Of a stretch of DNA of 64,000 nucleotides, positions 36,848 to 46,149 are shown piece by piece. Location of the stretch: the NCBI GenBank assembly GCA_030680605.1, contig JAUXUQ010000019.1, positions 62,001-126,000 of the forward strand. Reading direction: 5' to 3'. This DNA is from Gammaproteobacteria bacterium (GTDB lineage: Bacteria > Pseudomonadota > Gammaproteobacteria > SURF-13). The position numbers and the translations under genes are program-made. Position 1 is the first letter of the stretch. Every line of letters starts with the position of its first letter. The notes under the pieces are model-generated. The model did no database searches. It was not told the DNA's origin and was given only the letters and a program-made list of their open reading frames with translations.

Positions 36848-37791
36848 TTACCACATTTGTACTGCATGAAGGGCGTCTGGAGCAACGGCAGGTAGGCGGC
36901 ATGGACGAGCTGGATCGCCAGGCGCTGTGGGTGGACATTGTCCAGCCTACGGAGGCCGAACTTGCCTGGGTGCAACAGGTCTATAATCAGGCCTTGCCCA
37001 CGCCGGATGAGGTCGCCGAGATTGAGGCCAGCGCACGCTTCTATCAGGACGAAGACGGCCTCCACATCCATTCCTATTTTCTGCACGACTTCGAAGATCG
37101 AGCGCGCAACATCACGGTGGCGTTTACCCTGAATCAGGGGCGGCTGTTCACGCTGCATGACGAAGATTTGCTGGCTTTCCGTGTCTACCGCATGCGTGCC
37201 CGCCGTCAGGCCGGGCTGGCGGATGATGCCATGACGATCATGCTCAATCTGTTCGAGACCAAGGTGGAGCGGCTGGCTGACGCGCTGGAGCGCCTGCAGG
37301 TGGATCTGGAAGTGTTGAGCCAGACGGTATTCAGCACTGCGGAGAAGGACATGGGTGAGGTGTTTACCCGCATTGCGGCGAGTGAAGACCTGAATGGCAC
37401 CGCCCGCCTCAGCATGATGGACAAACAGCGCACGCTGTCATTTCTGTTGCGGCGCGGGGACTTCAGCGCCGTGCAGACACAGCAGCTGCGGGAAATTCTC
37501 AAGGATATCGAATCGCTCATCGCGCATTCTGCCTTTCTGTATGAAAAGGTAAACCTGTTGATGGATGCCGGCATGGGAATGATCAATATCGAGCAGAACA
37601 AGATCATCAAGATATTCTCGATTGCGGCGGTGGTGTTTCTGCCGCCGACACTGGTCGCCAGCATCTACGGCATGAACTTCAGGCTCATGCCGGAGCTGGA
37701 CTGGGAGTGGGGATATCTCATGGCCATTGTGTTGATGGTTCTGTTTGGTGCTGCGCCCTACTGGTATTTCAAGCGCAAGGGCTGGTTGTAG
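36844..37791 (+). CDS. corA: CorA-type magnesium/divalent cation channel
   Basis: 315 residues: a large N-terminal cytoplasmic domain and two C-terminal helices. The selectivity motif YGMNF follows the first helix and is followed by the acidic loop RLMPELDWEW. Family length and layout are normal. It occupies the place after ptsH where ptsI or mgtE often lies in related genomes. The start codon overlaps the short leader frame described separately. Confidence 0.94.
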   Translation: MITTFVLHEGRLEQRQVGGMDELDRQALWVDIVQPTEAELAWVQQVYNQALPTPDEVAEIEASARFYQDEDGLHIHSYFLHDFEDRARNITVAFTLNQGRLFTLHDEDLLAFRVYRMRARRQAGLADDAMTIMLNLFETKVERLADALERLQVDLEVLSQTVFSTAEKDMGEVFTRIAASEDLNGTARLSMMDKQRTLSFLLRRGDFSAVQTQQLREILKDIESLIAHSAFLYEKVNLLMDAGMGMINIEQNKIIKIFSIAAVVFLPPTLVASIYGMNFRLMPELDWEWGYLMAIVLMVLFGAAPYWYFKRKGWL

Positions 37792-37837
37792 CCAACGCTG
37801 TTGCTGTCCGTTTCAGTGCAAACAGGTAGCTGAATTT

Positions 37838-39073
37838 ATGCCCAATGCCTTTATCGCCCGACAGCCGATCTATGACCGCGCGCTTGACGTGATTGGTTAC
37901 GAGCTGTTGTTCCGCAGTGGAGAGACCAGCCACGCGAACTTTGCCGACGCCGACCAGGCAACGTCTCAGGTCATGCTCAATGCCTTCATGGAAATTGGCC
38001 TGGAAAATATCGTCGGTGAACACCTGGCCTTCTTCAACCTCACGCGTGCTTTTATTGTCGGCCACTACAGGTTGCCGTTCCCGCCTGGCCGGGGTTGCCT
38101 TGAGATACTGGAGAGTGTCGCGATGGATGATGCCGTGGTGGCGGCGGTACGCCACCTTTCGAGCCAGGGTTATACGATAGTGCTGGATGATTTTGTCTAT
38201 CACGAGAAGTTGCGTCCGTTGGTGGAAATCGCAGACATTATAAAAATCGACGTACTGGCGCAAGGTCATGTCGAGGTGCAGCGCGATGTCAGTTTGTTGC
38301 GCAAGTACGGGGCCAAGCTGCTGGCGGAAAAGGTGGAAACCCAGGAGATGCTCGATTTTTGCCGTGAGCTGGGATTTGATTATTATCAGGGTTATTTCTT
38401 CTGCAAGCCCAAGGTTATTTCTGGCAGCCGCATGCCGACCAATCGAATCGCCGCTTTACAATTGCTTGCCGCGCTACAGAACCCGGATATCAGCGTGACC
38501 GAGCTGGAAACCCTGGTGGAGCGCGATGTCGCCATGAGCTACAAGTTGATGCGCTGCATCAACTCGGCATTTTACAGTCTGCCGCGCAAGGTAGAGTCGA
38601 TCCGGCAGGCTATCATCATCCTGGGTAGCCAGTGGTTGAGAACCTGGGTGAGTCTCATGGTGCTTACCAATATTGACGATAAGCCGCGTGAGTTGCTGGT
38701 CACGGCGATGGTGCGTGCCAAGATGTGCGAGCTGCTGGCAACGGCGGCGGGGCAAAAAGGATCGGAGCGTTTCTTCGTTGCGGGGCTGTTTTCGGTGCTG
38801 GATGCCCTGATGGACAGGCCGCTGGAGGACCTGCTCAAGATGTTGCCGCTGGCAGATGAGGTGAGTAATGCGCTGCTGCATTATCAAGGGCCGATCGGCA
38901 AGACGCTGAAGTGCGTGCTTGCCTATGACCGCGGGCAGTGGGATGACGTGCATTGTCCGGTCATGGATACTGCCGGCGTCGCCCAGGCCTATCTCGATTC
39001 CGTCGCATGGGCGGAGCAGGTGGGGCAGGCGTTGCTGCTTGAGAATGATGCGCCGCCCGCCGCCCGCCGTTGA
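37838..39073 (+). CDS. EAL–HDOD signalling protein with degenerate EAL motif
   Basis: 411 residues from the ATG giving MPNAFIARQPIYD. An EAL-fold domain covers about 1–200 with ELL (22–24) in place of EAL but with later motifs partly kept (VLDDF, IKID, EKVET, YYQGYFF). An HDOD domain (about 200–400) begins with NRIAALQLLAAL. Such proteins usually bind rather than hydrolyse c-di-GMP or act through protein contacts. It follows corA by 46 bases and precedes the ABC exporter genes with its stop 12 bases before the chosen start. Confidence 0.88.
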   Translation: MPNAFIARQPIYDRALDVIGYELLFRSGETSHANFADADQATSQVMLNAFMEIGLENIVGEHLAFFNLTRAFIVGHYRLPFPPGRGCLEILESVAMDDAVVAAVRHLSSQGYTIVLDDFVYHEKLRPLVEIADIIKIDVLAQGHVEVQRDVSLLRKYGAKLLAEKVETQEMLDFCRELGFDYYQGYFFCKPKVISGSRMPTNRIAALQLLAALQNPDISVTELETLVERDVAMSYKLMRCINSAFYSLPRKVESIRQAIIILGSQWLRTWVSLMVLTNIDDKPRELLVTAMVRAKMCELLATAAGQKGSERFFVAGLFSVLDALMDRPLEDLLKMLPLADEVSNALLHYQGPIGKTLKCVLAYDRGQWDDVHCPVMDTAGVAQAYLDSVAWAEQVGQALLLENDAPPAARR

Positions 39074-39084
39074 CCAATGTGCGG

Positions 39085-40026
39085 ATGATGCCTATGAGTG
39101 ATACCGCCCTGATTCGTGTTGAACATGTGTGGCGCTACTACAGCACGCTCTGCGCTTTGCAGGATGTGAGCTTTGAGGTGCGGCGGGGTGAAGTGCTGGG
39201 CTTCCTCGGACCCAATGGTGCTGGCAAGTCGACCACCATGCAGATTATCAGTGGTAATCTGGCGCCAACACGCGGGCGGGTGTGGATCAATGGTATTGAT
39301 ATCCTGGACGAGCCCAGGCGTGCCAAGGCACATATTGGTTTTCTGCCCGAGTTGCCGCCGCTCTACCGTGAGCTGACGGTGGACGAATACCTGCAATATT
39401 GCGCGCGCCTGCACCACATTCCACGGCCACGCGAACGCGCCGCGCTCGATACCGCCAAACAGCGCTGCGGACTTGCCGCCGTAGGCCGGCGCCTTGTGGG
39501 CAATCTTTCCAAGGGCTATCGCCAGCGGGTGGGCATCGCACAGGCCATACTGCATATGCCAGCGGTGGTAATACTCGATGAGCCCACGGCCGGGCTTGAT
39601 CCGAACCAGATACATGAGATGCGTCTGCTGATCCGCGAGCTGAGTGCTGAGCATAGCGTCATTCTTTCTACCCACATCCTGCCTGAGGTGCAGGCGGTGT
39701 GTGATCAGGTGCAGATTATCCATCGTGGTGAACTGGTGCTGAAGGACAGTATCGAAGGTCTTGAGCGCCGCATGCAGGGTGCCAGCCTGCGTATCGGTTT
39801 GCGTCATCCACCCACGCTGTCGGTGCTGGAGGCCATTGCCGGTGTGCAGGGCGCCGAGTTGCTCGAAGACGGCGCTGTGCGCCTGCACTGCAACGGGCGG
39901 GAGGTGGCCGAGGTGCTGGCAATGCAGGCGGCGGAGCAGGGCTGGGGGCTGTACGAGCTCAGCCCGGAGCGGTTGTCGCTGGAGCAGGTATTCATGGAAC
40001 TTACACGCAGCGAGCAGGCGGCCTGA
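39085..40026 (+). CDS. ABC transporter ATPase (Gld-like exporter)
   Basis: 313 residues. Walker A GPNGAGKST, signature LSKGYRQR and Walker B VILDEPTAGLDP, with STHIL for the switch region; a C-terminal extension of about 90 residues is typical of GldA/YhaQ-like exporters. Several ATGs near the start are possible (39085, 39088, 39094). Its stop overlaps the permease start by one base. Confidence 0.88.
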   Translation: MMPMSDTALIRVEHVWRYYSTLCALQDVSFEVRRGEVLGFLGPNGAGKSTTMQIISGNLAPTRGRVWINGIDILDEPRRAKAHIGFLPELPPLYRELTVDEYLQYCARLHHIPRPRERAALDTAKQRCGLAAVGRRLVGNLSKGYRQRVGIAQAILHMPAVVILDEPTAGLDPNQIHEMRLLIRELSAEHSVILSTHILPEVQAVCDQVQIIHRGELVLKDSIEGLERRMQGASLRIGLRHPPTLSVLEAIAGVQGAELLEDGAVRLHCNGREVAEVLAMQAAEQGWGLYELSPERLSLEQVFMELTRSEQAA

Positions 40027-40784
40027 TGGCAATAGTGACCATAGCCGCACGTGAATTCAAGAGCCTGTTTCTGTCGCCGCTGGCATGGACGATGCTGGCC
40101 GTGGTGCAGGTCATCATGGCCTACATGTTTCTGATCCAGCTGGACGCCTTCGTGCAGTTGCAGCCGCAACTCGCCGCGCGCGAGGGCGCCCCTGGACTGA
40201 CCGACATCGTGATTGCACCGCTGTTTGGCAATGCCGCTGTTGTGTTGCTGCTGGTGGCACCCCTGCTCACCATGCGCCTGATCAGCGAAGAACGCCGCTC
40301 GCAAAGTCTGGCCTTGCTGTTCAGCGCACCCATTTCGATGACCGAAATCATTCTCGGTAAATATACCGGCATCGTCGCGTTTCTCTTTGTCATGCTGGCG
40401 CTGATTGTGCTGATGCCGCTGACGCTGTTGCTTGGCGGCAATGCCCTCGATATGGGGAAGCTTGCCGCCGGCGTGATGGGGCTGGCGCTCATGATTGCAA
40501 GCTTCGCCGCGCTGGGTCTGTTCATGTCAGCCTTGACCAGTTATCCAGGCGTGGCTGCCGTCAGCAGTTTTGGTGTGTTGCTGTTATTGTGGATTATCGA
40601 CTGGGCCGGCGACAAGGGGACGCCGGCCAGCGGGTTGTTTGGCTACCTCTCGCTGGTACGGCATTACGAATCATTTCTCAAGGGTGTATTCAACAGCGCG
40701 GATGTACTCTACTACCTGCTGTTCATCGTCACCTTTCTGGTGCTGGCTATCAGGCGTCTCGACGCTGACCGGTTGCAGGACTGA
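40026..40784 (+). CDS. ABC-2 type permease (GldF-like)
   Basis: 252 residues with about six hydrophobic helices, for example LAWTMLAVVQVIMAYMFL and AAVVLLLVAPLLTM. The ERRSQSLALLFSAPIS segment is characteristic of ABC-2 permeases. It should form the membrane part of the exporter with the ATPase upstream and the GldG-like protein that follows after 9 bases. Confidence 0.87.
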   Translation: MAIVTIAAREFKSLFLSPLAWTMLAVVQVIMAYMFLIQLDAFVQLQPQLAAREGAPGLTDIVIAPLFGNAAVVLLLVAPLLTMRLISEERRSQSLALLFSAPISMTEIILGKYTGIVAFLFVMLALIVLMPLTLLLGGNALDMGKLAAGVMGLALMIASFAALGLFMSALTSYPGVAAVSSFGVLLLLWIIDWAGDKGTPASGLFGYLSLVRHYESFLKGVFNSADVLYYLLFIVTFLVLAIRRLDADRLQD

Positions 40785-40793
40785 TTCGGCACC

Positions 40794-42179
40794 ATGCAGG
40801 TCACACCCAAATCCCAGCTCCAGATCAGGCTGCAAAACATCATCTTTGTGGTGCTGTTCCTTGGTGCCATGGGTCTGCTCGCGTGGCTCAGTACGCGTTA
40901 TGTCTATCAGGCGGACTGGACCGCAGGCGCGCGTAACACGCTGTCGGCGACCAGCCAGTCACTGCTCAAGGAACTGGACGAGGCGGTACACATCACGGCC
41001 TACGCGCGCGAGGATGCCGTACTGCGCAAGCGCATCAGCGAGCTGCTGGCACGCTATCAGCGCTACAAGCCGGATTTGCAGCTCAACTTCGTCAACCCCG
41101 ATACCGCACCTGAACAAACACGCGCGCTGAATATCACTGTGGACGGCGAGCTGGTGATAGAAAGCAGCGGGCGCACTGAACACCTGCAAGAACTGTCAGA
41201 GCAGGCGCTGACCAATGCGCTGGTGCGGGTATCGCGCCCGGGAGGGCGCAGTCTGGTGTTTCTCTCCGGCCACGGCGAACGTGACCCGCACGGTGAAGCC
41301 AATCATGACCTCAGCCTGTGGACGCGGCAACTGGAGAGCAAAGGCATCAAGGTGCAAACGCTCAATCTCGGTATCAACCCGCAGATTCCTGACCAGACCA
41401 CGGTGCTGGTGATTGCAGCACCGCAGACCGACATTCTGCCGGGCGAGGTGCAACTGCTGCAGGACTATGTCAGACGCGGGGGTAAGCTGCTGTGGTTGGC
41501 CGATCCGGGGCCGTTGCATGGTCTTACGCCGCTGGCCGAGCAGTTGGGCGTGGAGTTTGTCACCGGGATCATCGTCGACTCCACCGCGCAGCTGCTTGGC
41601 GTAAGCCAGCCCGGATTCGTGCTGGTGGCGGAGTACGGGACACATCCGATCATACGTGACTTCCGCAACCTCACCCTGTTCCCGCGCGCGCAGGGTATCG
41701 ACTGGAGGGCAGACACTGCCGGGCAGTCCACGGACTGGCGTGGCGCTGCATTTCTGGTGACTGGTGAGAGCAGCTGGGCCGAAACCGGTCCGCTTAGCGG
41801 CGCCATAGCATTCTCGGCAGAGGCAGGCGACACGCGTGGCCCGCTCAGCCTCGGCTGGGCGCTGGTACGAGAGGTGAACGAGATGGATATGGCGGCACGA
41901 GAGCAGGCCGAACAACGCATCGTGGTCATCGGCGACGGCGACTTTCTCTCCAATACCTATCTGGGCAATGGCGGCAATCTTGATCTCGGCCTGCGGCTGA
42001 TCAACTGGCTGGCAGAGGATGACAGTCTGATAACCATTCGCGCCACGACCGCGCCCGACACCACGTTGCACCTGTCACCCACGGCCTCGCTGCTGATTGG
42101 CATCGGCCTGTTATTTATAGTACCGCTGATACTGCTTGCCAGCGGGTTGTTGATCTGGCTGCGGCGGCGCAGGCGCTAA
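40794..42179 (+). CDS. GldG-like accessory protein of an ABC exporter
   Basis: 461 residues with a transmembrane helix near residues 16–33, a large soluble portion holding the conserved-looking SGHGERDP and WLADPGPLHG segments, and a C-terminal helix (about 433–455). This is the COG3225-type family described in gliding-motility ABC systems, yet it is widespread in non-gliding bacteria. Substrate unknown. Confidence 0.83.
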   Translation: MQVTPKSQLQIRLQNIIFVVLFLGAMGLLAWLSTRYVYQADWTAGARNTLSATSQSLLKELDEAVHITAYAREDAVLRKRISELLARYQRYKPDLQLNFVNPDTAPEQTRALNITVDGELVIESSGRTEHLQELSEQALTNALVRVSRPGGRSLVFLSGHGERDPHGEANHDLSLWTRQLESKGIKVQTLNLGINPQIPDQTTVLVIAAPQTDILPGEVQLLQDYVRRGGKLLWLADPGPLHGLTPLAEQLGVEFVTGIIVDSTAQLLGVSQPGFVLVAEYGTHPIIRDFRNLTLFPRAQGIDWRADTAGQSTDWRGAAFLVTGESSWAETGPLSGAIAFSAEAGDTRGPLSLGWALVREVNEMDMAAREQAEQRIVVIGDGDFLSNTYLGNGGNLDLGLRLINWLAEDDSLITIRATTAPDTTLHLSPTASLLIGIGLLFIVPLILLASGLLIWLRRRRR

Positions 42180-42182
42180 GCC

Positions 42183-43070
42183 ATGACGCCCCGTAACAGG
42201 CTGAATCTGGTATTGCTCGGCGGCGTGCTGGTGCTGGTGCTGGTGGTTGTGTATCAACCCGGCCTGCAACAACCGCCGCCGCTGGCACAGTTGACACCGC
42301 TGGTACCGGCACAGATTATCCGGATCCGCATTGAACGCAGTGCGGACGATACCATCCTGCTCGAAAAAGAATCGCCAGGCTGGGTGTTGCAGGCCCCGGT
42401 GGCGATGCCCGCCAACAACTTTCGTGTTGAGGCGGTCTTACAGACGGCTCAGGCGCCGGTGCATGCGCGCATGCAGGCGGCAGAGGTATCTCTGGCCGAG
42501 TTCAAGCTGGATCAGCCGCGCGTGCGATTGTGGCTTGATGACACCGAGATCGCCTTTGGCGGCACTGAGCCGCTCAGCGGTCGCCGTTACGTGCAGACCG
42601 GCGACAGTGTGGTGCTTATTACCGATACCGGTTATTTCGATCTGGTGGGGGATTTTACAGCGTTTGCTGATACGGCACTGCTGGCGCCGGATGCCCGCCT
42701 GACCCAGATTGATCTGCCTGCCTTGCGCCTGGTGCGCTTGCGTGAAGGTAGCTGGATGCAGGCCCCCAATCGTGCCCAAATGCCGCCTGCGTCAAATACA
42801 TCAATGGACATGATCAACGCCCTGCACGACGCCTGGCGTTTGACCCGTGCCACGCAGGTGAGACCTTATGTGGCAGCGGAGCATGCAGAAACTGCGGGTG
42901 ACGATATCGTGTTTATTGGTGTGGAAGGTGACGCAGTGCCATTGCGCTTCGATATCCTGAGCCGTGCGCCGGAGTTGGTGCTGGGGCGTGCCGATCTCGG
43001 TATCCAGTATCGTCTCCCGGCTTCAGCCGCCGAGCGCTTGCTCAGCCTCAGTGCCCACAGCGCACGTTGA
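42183..43070 (+). CDS. DUF4340 domain protein
   Basis: 295 residues with a hydrophobic N-terminal anchor (about 8–23) and a beta-rich extracytoplasmic domain of the DUF4340 type (segments such as IRIRIERSADDTILLEK and GWVLQAPV). It always accompanies the GldG-like protein in such clusters, suggesting a joint role. It starts 3 bases after the GldG-like stop, and mutM starts 3 bases after it. Confidence 0.8.
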   Translation: MTPRNRLNLVLLGGVLVLVLVVVYQPGLQQPPPLAQLTPLVPAQIIRIRIERSADDTILLEKESPGWVLQAPVAMPANNFRVEAVLQTAQAPVHARMQAAEVSLAEFKLDQPRVRLWLDDTEIAFGGTEPLSGRRYVQTGDSVVLITDTGYFDLVGDFTAFADTALLAPDARLTQIDLPALRLVRLREGSWMQAPNRAQMPPASNTSMDMINALHDAWRLTRATQVRPYVAAEHAETAGDDIVFIGVEGDAVPLRFDILSRAPELVLGRADLGIQYRLPASAAERLLSLSAHSAR

Positions 43071-43073
43071 GCC

Positions 43074-43889
43074 ATGCCCGAATTGCCGGAAGTCGAGACC
43101 ACGCGGCGCGGTGTTGCGCGTTATTGTACAGGGAAAAGAGTTGCTCGCGTCGTGGTACGGGATGCCCGGCTGCGCTGGCCGGTGCCGCAGGCACTGGTGC
43201 GCCAGTTGCCGGGGCAGGTGATTGAGGCCGTCGAGCGGCGTGGAAAATACCTGCTGTTGCGCACTCAGGCCGGCACGCTGATCATGCACCTTGGCATGTC
43301 AGGCAGTCTGCACGTAGTGTCTGCGGCGACGTGTGCACAGAAACACGACCATCTCGACATCGTACTCGACGACCAAACCTGCCTGCGGCTGCGTGATCCA
43401 CGCCGCTTCGGAGCGGCGTTGTGGGCAAGGGGCGATCCGCTGGCGCATCCCCTGCTGAGCAAGCTTGGTCCGGAGCCACTGGACGAGCACTTTCATGCAG
43501 CCTATCTGTATCAGCGTGCGCAGGGACGTCGCACGGCGGTCAAGCAGTTTATTATGAACAGCCAGGTGGTGGTGGGTGTGGGTAACATCTATGCCAACGA
43601 GGCCTTGTTTTGCGCGGGCATCCGGCCCGGGAGCGCCGTCGGCAGTCTCTCACGTGCGCGCTGTGAGCGTCTGGTGCAGGCGATCCGGCAGGTACTGCAG
43701 CAGGCACTGGTGCACGGCGGCACCACGCTGCGCGATTTTCGCAACAGCGATGGCGCGCCCGGCTATTTTCAGCAGCAGCTCAGCGTGTACGGACGTGCCG
43801 GACTGCCCTGCCCGGTCTGTGGGCGGCGCGTGCGGCTGCTCAGGCAGGGGCAGCGCGCCACCTACTATTGTGCGCGATGCCAGCGGTAG
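43074..43889 (+). CDS. mutM: Formamidopyrimidine-DNA glycosylase
   Basis: Removes 8-oxoguanine and formamidopyrimidines from DNA. 271 residues beginning MPELPEVETTRRG; Pro2 is the nucleophile and Glu3 the acid. The QVVVGVGNIYANE segment and the C-terminal zinc finger (CPVC…CARC) are complete. It ends the ABC cluster transcript, followed by a hairpin at 43952. Confidence 0.95.
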   Translation: MPELPEVETTRRGVARYCTGKRVARVVVRDARLRWPVPQALVRQLPGQVIEAVERRGKYLLLRTQAGTLIMHLGMSGSLHVVSAATCAQKHDHLDIVLDDQTCLRLRDPRRFGAALWARGDPLAHPLLSKLGPEPLDEHFHAAYLYQRAQGRRTAVKQFIMNSQVVVGVGNIYANEALFCAGIRPGSAVGSLSRARCERLVQAIRQVLQQALVHGGTTLRDFRNSDGAPGYFQQQLSVYGRAGLPCPVCGRRVRLLRQGQRATYYCARCQR

Positions 43890-43951
43890 GCCGCGTTGGG
43901 CACAAACCGACACCTGCACCGGGTGGAGCATTGCAAGCGGGGAGGGTTGTT

Positions 43952-43981
43952 GGATAGGGGCATTCCGCAATGCCCCTATCC
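43952..43981. other. Perfect 13-bp stem between mutM and the cold shock gene
   Basis: Arms 43952–43964 (ggataggggcatt) and 43969–43981 pair perfectly with a CCGC loop, between two convergent genes. No immediate U-run on either strand, although AT-rich DNA (ttgtttttatttt) follows on the plus strand 16 bases later. It may serve as a bidirectional 3' end or stability element. Confidence 0.45.
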
Positions 43982-44021
43982 CGGTTACAGGGTTATTGTT
44001 TTTATTTTAAATGTTCAACGA

Positions 44022-44225
44022 CTACTTGACGACGACCTTGGTGGCCTGCATCCCTTTGGGGCCACGGGTGGCTTCAAACTCTACCTGCTGGCCTTCGGCC
44101 AGCGACTTGAACCCTTCGCCTTGCACGGTGGAGTAGTGTACGAAGATATCATCACCCCCATCAGTGGGTGAGATGAATCCGAAGCCCTTGGAGTCGTTAA
44201 ACCATTTCACAGTACCATTTTTCAT
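44022..44225 (-). CDS. Cold shock-like protein
   Basis: 67-residue CspA-family OB-fold with RNP1 KGFGFISP and RNP2 DIFVHYS, starting [11 protein letters not shown]. Single-stranded nucleic-acid binding RNA chaperone. The 174-base gap to epmA upstream is long enough for a structured leader as found in cold-shock mRNAs, but I see no definite promoter pair. The paralogue letter cannot be assigned. Confidence 0.94.
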   Translation of the reverse strand: MKNGTVKWFNDSKGFGFISPTDGGDDIFVHYSTVQGEGFKSLAEGQQVEFEATRGPKGMQATKVVVK

Positions 44226-44399
44226 GACTATCTTTACTCACAAATTGAGCGGAGAACCGCCGGATTAAATTCCCGCAACCGAAAATATGTCCAGGGCCGC
44301 AGGTACTTTTACACATCAAAAATAAGGTGTGTTGGGCCGGATGGTAAAGGATGTTGCTGTCAAACACAAGCAATGGCAGGGGCGCCGTTGGCGCGCTTT

Positions 44400-45395
44400 T
44401 CAGGCGCGCTCGAAGGGAAATGCAATGACTTCGTTGATGTGGGAATAGCCGCCTGCCAGCATCAATAGCCGGTCTATACCCAGTGCTACACCCGCGCAGG
44501 CTGGCAGGCCATGGGCAAGCGCTGAAAGCAGGTGCTCGTCTATCGGCACCGGTGGCAGGCCGCAAGACGTACGCTGATTATTCTCGTGCTCGAAGCGTCG
44601 ACGCTGCTCCACGCTGTCACCAAGCTCATGAAAGCCATTGGCCAGTTCAATGCCATTGATATAAAGCTCAAACCGTTCTGCCAGCGCATGCGCCTGCCCC
44701 GGCCCCGCTGGGCGAACGCGCGCCAGTGCCGCCTGCGAGGCTGGATAGTCGTAGATGAAGTGCAGGCAGTCGGGCCGAAGCTGCGGGATGACGCTATGGG
44801 TGAGTAACAGGTCCAGCCAGGAATCCCGTTCATGGGGGCTATGCCCGGCCATGGCCACACCGTGGCCGAGCGCACACGCTTGCAGTTCGGCGACGCTCGC
44901 CGTATGCGGGTCGATGCCGGCGTGGTGCTGGAACAGTGAGCCGTAGGGGGTGCGCTCACTGTCAGTTAATTGCAGCATAGGCAGGTAGGCAATGAGTGCG
45001 GCGACCTCATCCATCAGTGCATGGTGATCGTAGTCGGGACGATACCATTCCAGCAAGGTAAATTCCGGGTTGTGCCAGCGACCGTATTCGCCATCACGGA
45101 ATGCCTTGCTGATCTGGTAGATCGCTCCGCTACCGGCTGCGAGCAGACGCTTCATGGCAAACTCAGGCGAAGTGTGCAGGTACAGGGGTGTTCCCTGGGG
45201 TGCCAGGGGCCCGGTGTAGCGGGTTACCAGGCTGTGCAGCTGCGGGGCGGTGCTGGCGGCATGCGCAAGCACCGGGGTATCGATTTCGAGCACACCGCGT
45301 GCCGCGAAAAAGTCACGTATCGCAGTGACAAGCTGCGCCCGCAGGCGCAGGGCCTCAAAGGTGGCGGCGGGTTGCCAGTGTGGAGGCGAATTCAA
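44400..45395 (-). CDS. epmA: EF-P lysine–lysyl ligase EpmA
   Basis: A class II lysyl-tRNA synthetase-like enzyme lacking the anticodon-binding domain; it attaches (R)-beta-lysine to a Lys of EF-P. 331 residues, normal for EpmA. Motifs: YLHTSPEFAMKRLL, QISKAFRDGEYGRWHNPEFTL (split across the substrate pocket), ELANGFHEL and the C-terminal GIDRLLML. It follows efp on the same strand after 9 bases. Confidence 0.94.
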   Translation of the reverse strand: MNSPPHWQPAATFEALRLRAQLVTAIRDFFAARGVLEIDTPVLAHAASTAPQLHSLVTRYTGPLAPQGTPLYLHTSPEFAMKRLLAAGSGAIYQISKAFRDGEYGRWHNPEFTLLEWYRPDYDHHALMDEVAALIAYLPMLQLTDSERTPYGSLFQHHAGIDPHTASVAELQACALGHGVAMAGHSPHERDSWLDLLLTHSVIPQLRPDCLHFIYDYPASQAALARVRPAGPGQAHALAERFELYINGIELANGFHELGDSVEQRRRFEHENNQRTSCGLPPVPIDEHLLSALAHGLPACAGVALGIDRLLMLAGGYSHINEVIAFPFERA

Positions 45396-45404
45396 CCGAA
45401 CCGG

Positions 45405-45974
45405 TCATTCCTTGACGCGTGATACATACTCGCCAGTACGGGTGTCCACCTTGAGCAGTTCGCCAATTTCGATGAATAATGGCACTCGTACCACAGCGCC
45501 CGTTTCGAGCGTAGCCGGTTTACCGCCGCCGCCCGAGGTGTCACCGCGCAGGCCGGGATCCGTATCGGTGACCCGGAGTACGACAAAGTTGGGCGGGGTC
45601 ACCAGCAAGGGCTGGCCATTCCAGAGCGTAACGGTACAGGTATCCTCCTCTTTGAGCCATTTTTTTGCATCACTGACTGCGTTACTATCTGCGATGTGCT
45701 GCTCGAAACTGTCCGGGATCATGAAGTGCCAAAACTGGCCATCACTATACAGATACTGCATTTCAGTATCGACGATGTCTGCGCCCGGCAGCGTGTCACC
45801 TGATTTGAAGGTGCGTTCTATCACGCGCCCGGTCTTGAGATTGCGTATCTTGACGCGGTTGAAGGCCTGTCCCTTGCCAGGCTTTACGAACTCATTCTCG
45901 ACGATGGCGCAGGGATCATTGTCCAGCATCACCTTGAGACCGCTTTTGAATTCATTGGTACTGAAGGTAGCCAT
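45405..45974 (-). CDS. efp: Translation elongation factor P
   Basis: 189 residues; relieves ribosome stalling at polyproline stretches. Lys34 in VKPGKGQAF is the position that EpmA/EpmB beta-lysylate in E. coli. KOW-like, OB and C-terminal domains are present. It is co-directional with epmA and divergent from epmB, so all three enzymes and substrate are grouped. An alternative ATG is not needed. Confidence 0.97.
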   Translation of the reverse strand: MATFSTNEFKSGLKVMLDNDPCAIVENEFVKPGKGQAFNRVKIRNLKTGRVIERTFKSGDTLPGADIVDTEMQYLYSDGQFWHFMIPDSFEQHIADSNAVSDAKKWLKEEDTCTVTLWNGQPLLVTPPNFVVLRVTDTDPGLRGDTSGGGGKPATLETGAVVRVPLFIEIGELLKVDTRTGEYVSRVKE

Positions 45975-46149
45975 CGTGTTGTATGCCTCTGCATAATCCC
46001 AAGTGTGAAAATAGTACTGACAAGTTTATCAGGAAGTCTACACTATCCGGTATATCTCCCGCCGTTACGGTCGGTGAGGCTGGGGAGTGTGATGCCGTAT
46101 GCCGGAATCAGGGTGCAGCAGCCCCCAGGCTGCAAACCGTGCGGCTGAC

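Noticed and set aside
39085-43070. Gliding motility machinery
   Set aside because: Only the widespread ABC/GldG-like/DUF4340 genes are present; no other gliding genes are seen, and the family is common in non-gliders.
43952-43981. Standard rho-independent terminator after mutM
   Set aside because: The stem is strong, but no run of T follows directly on either strand, so it is listed only as a stem.
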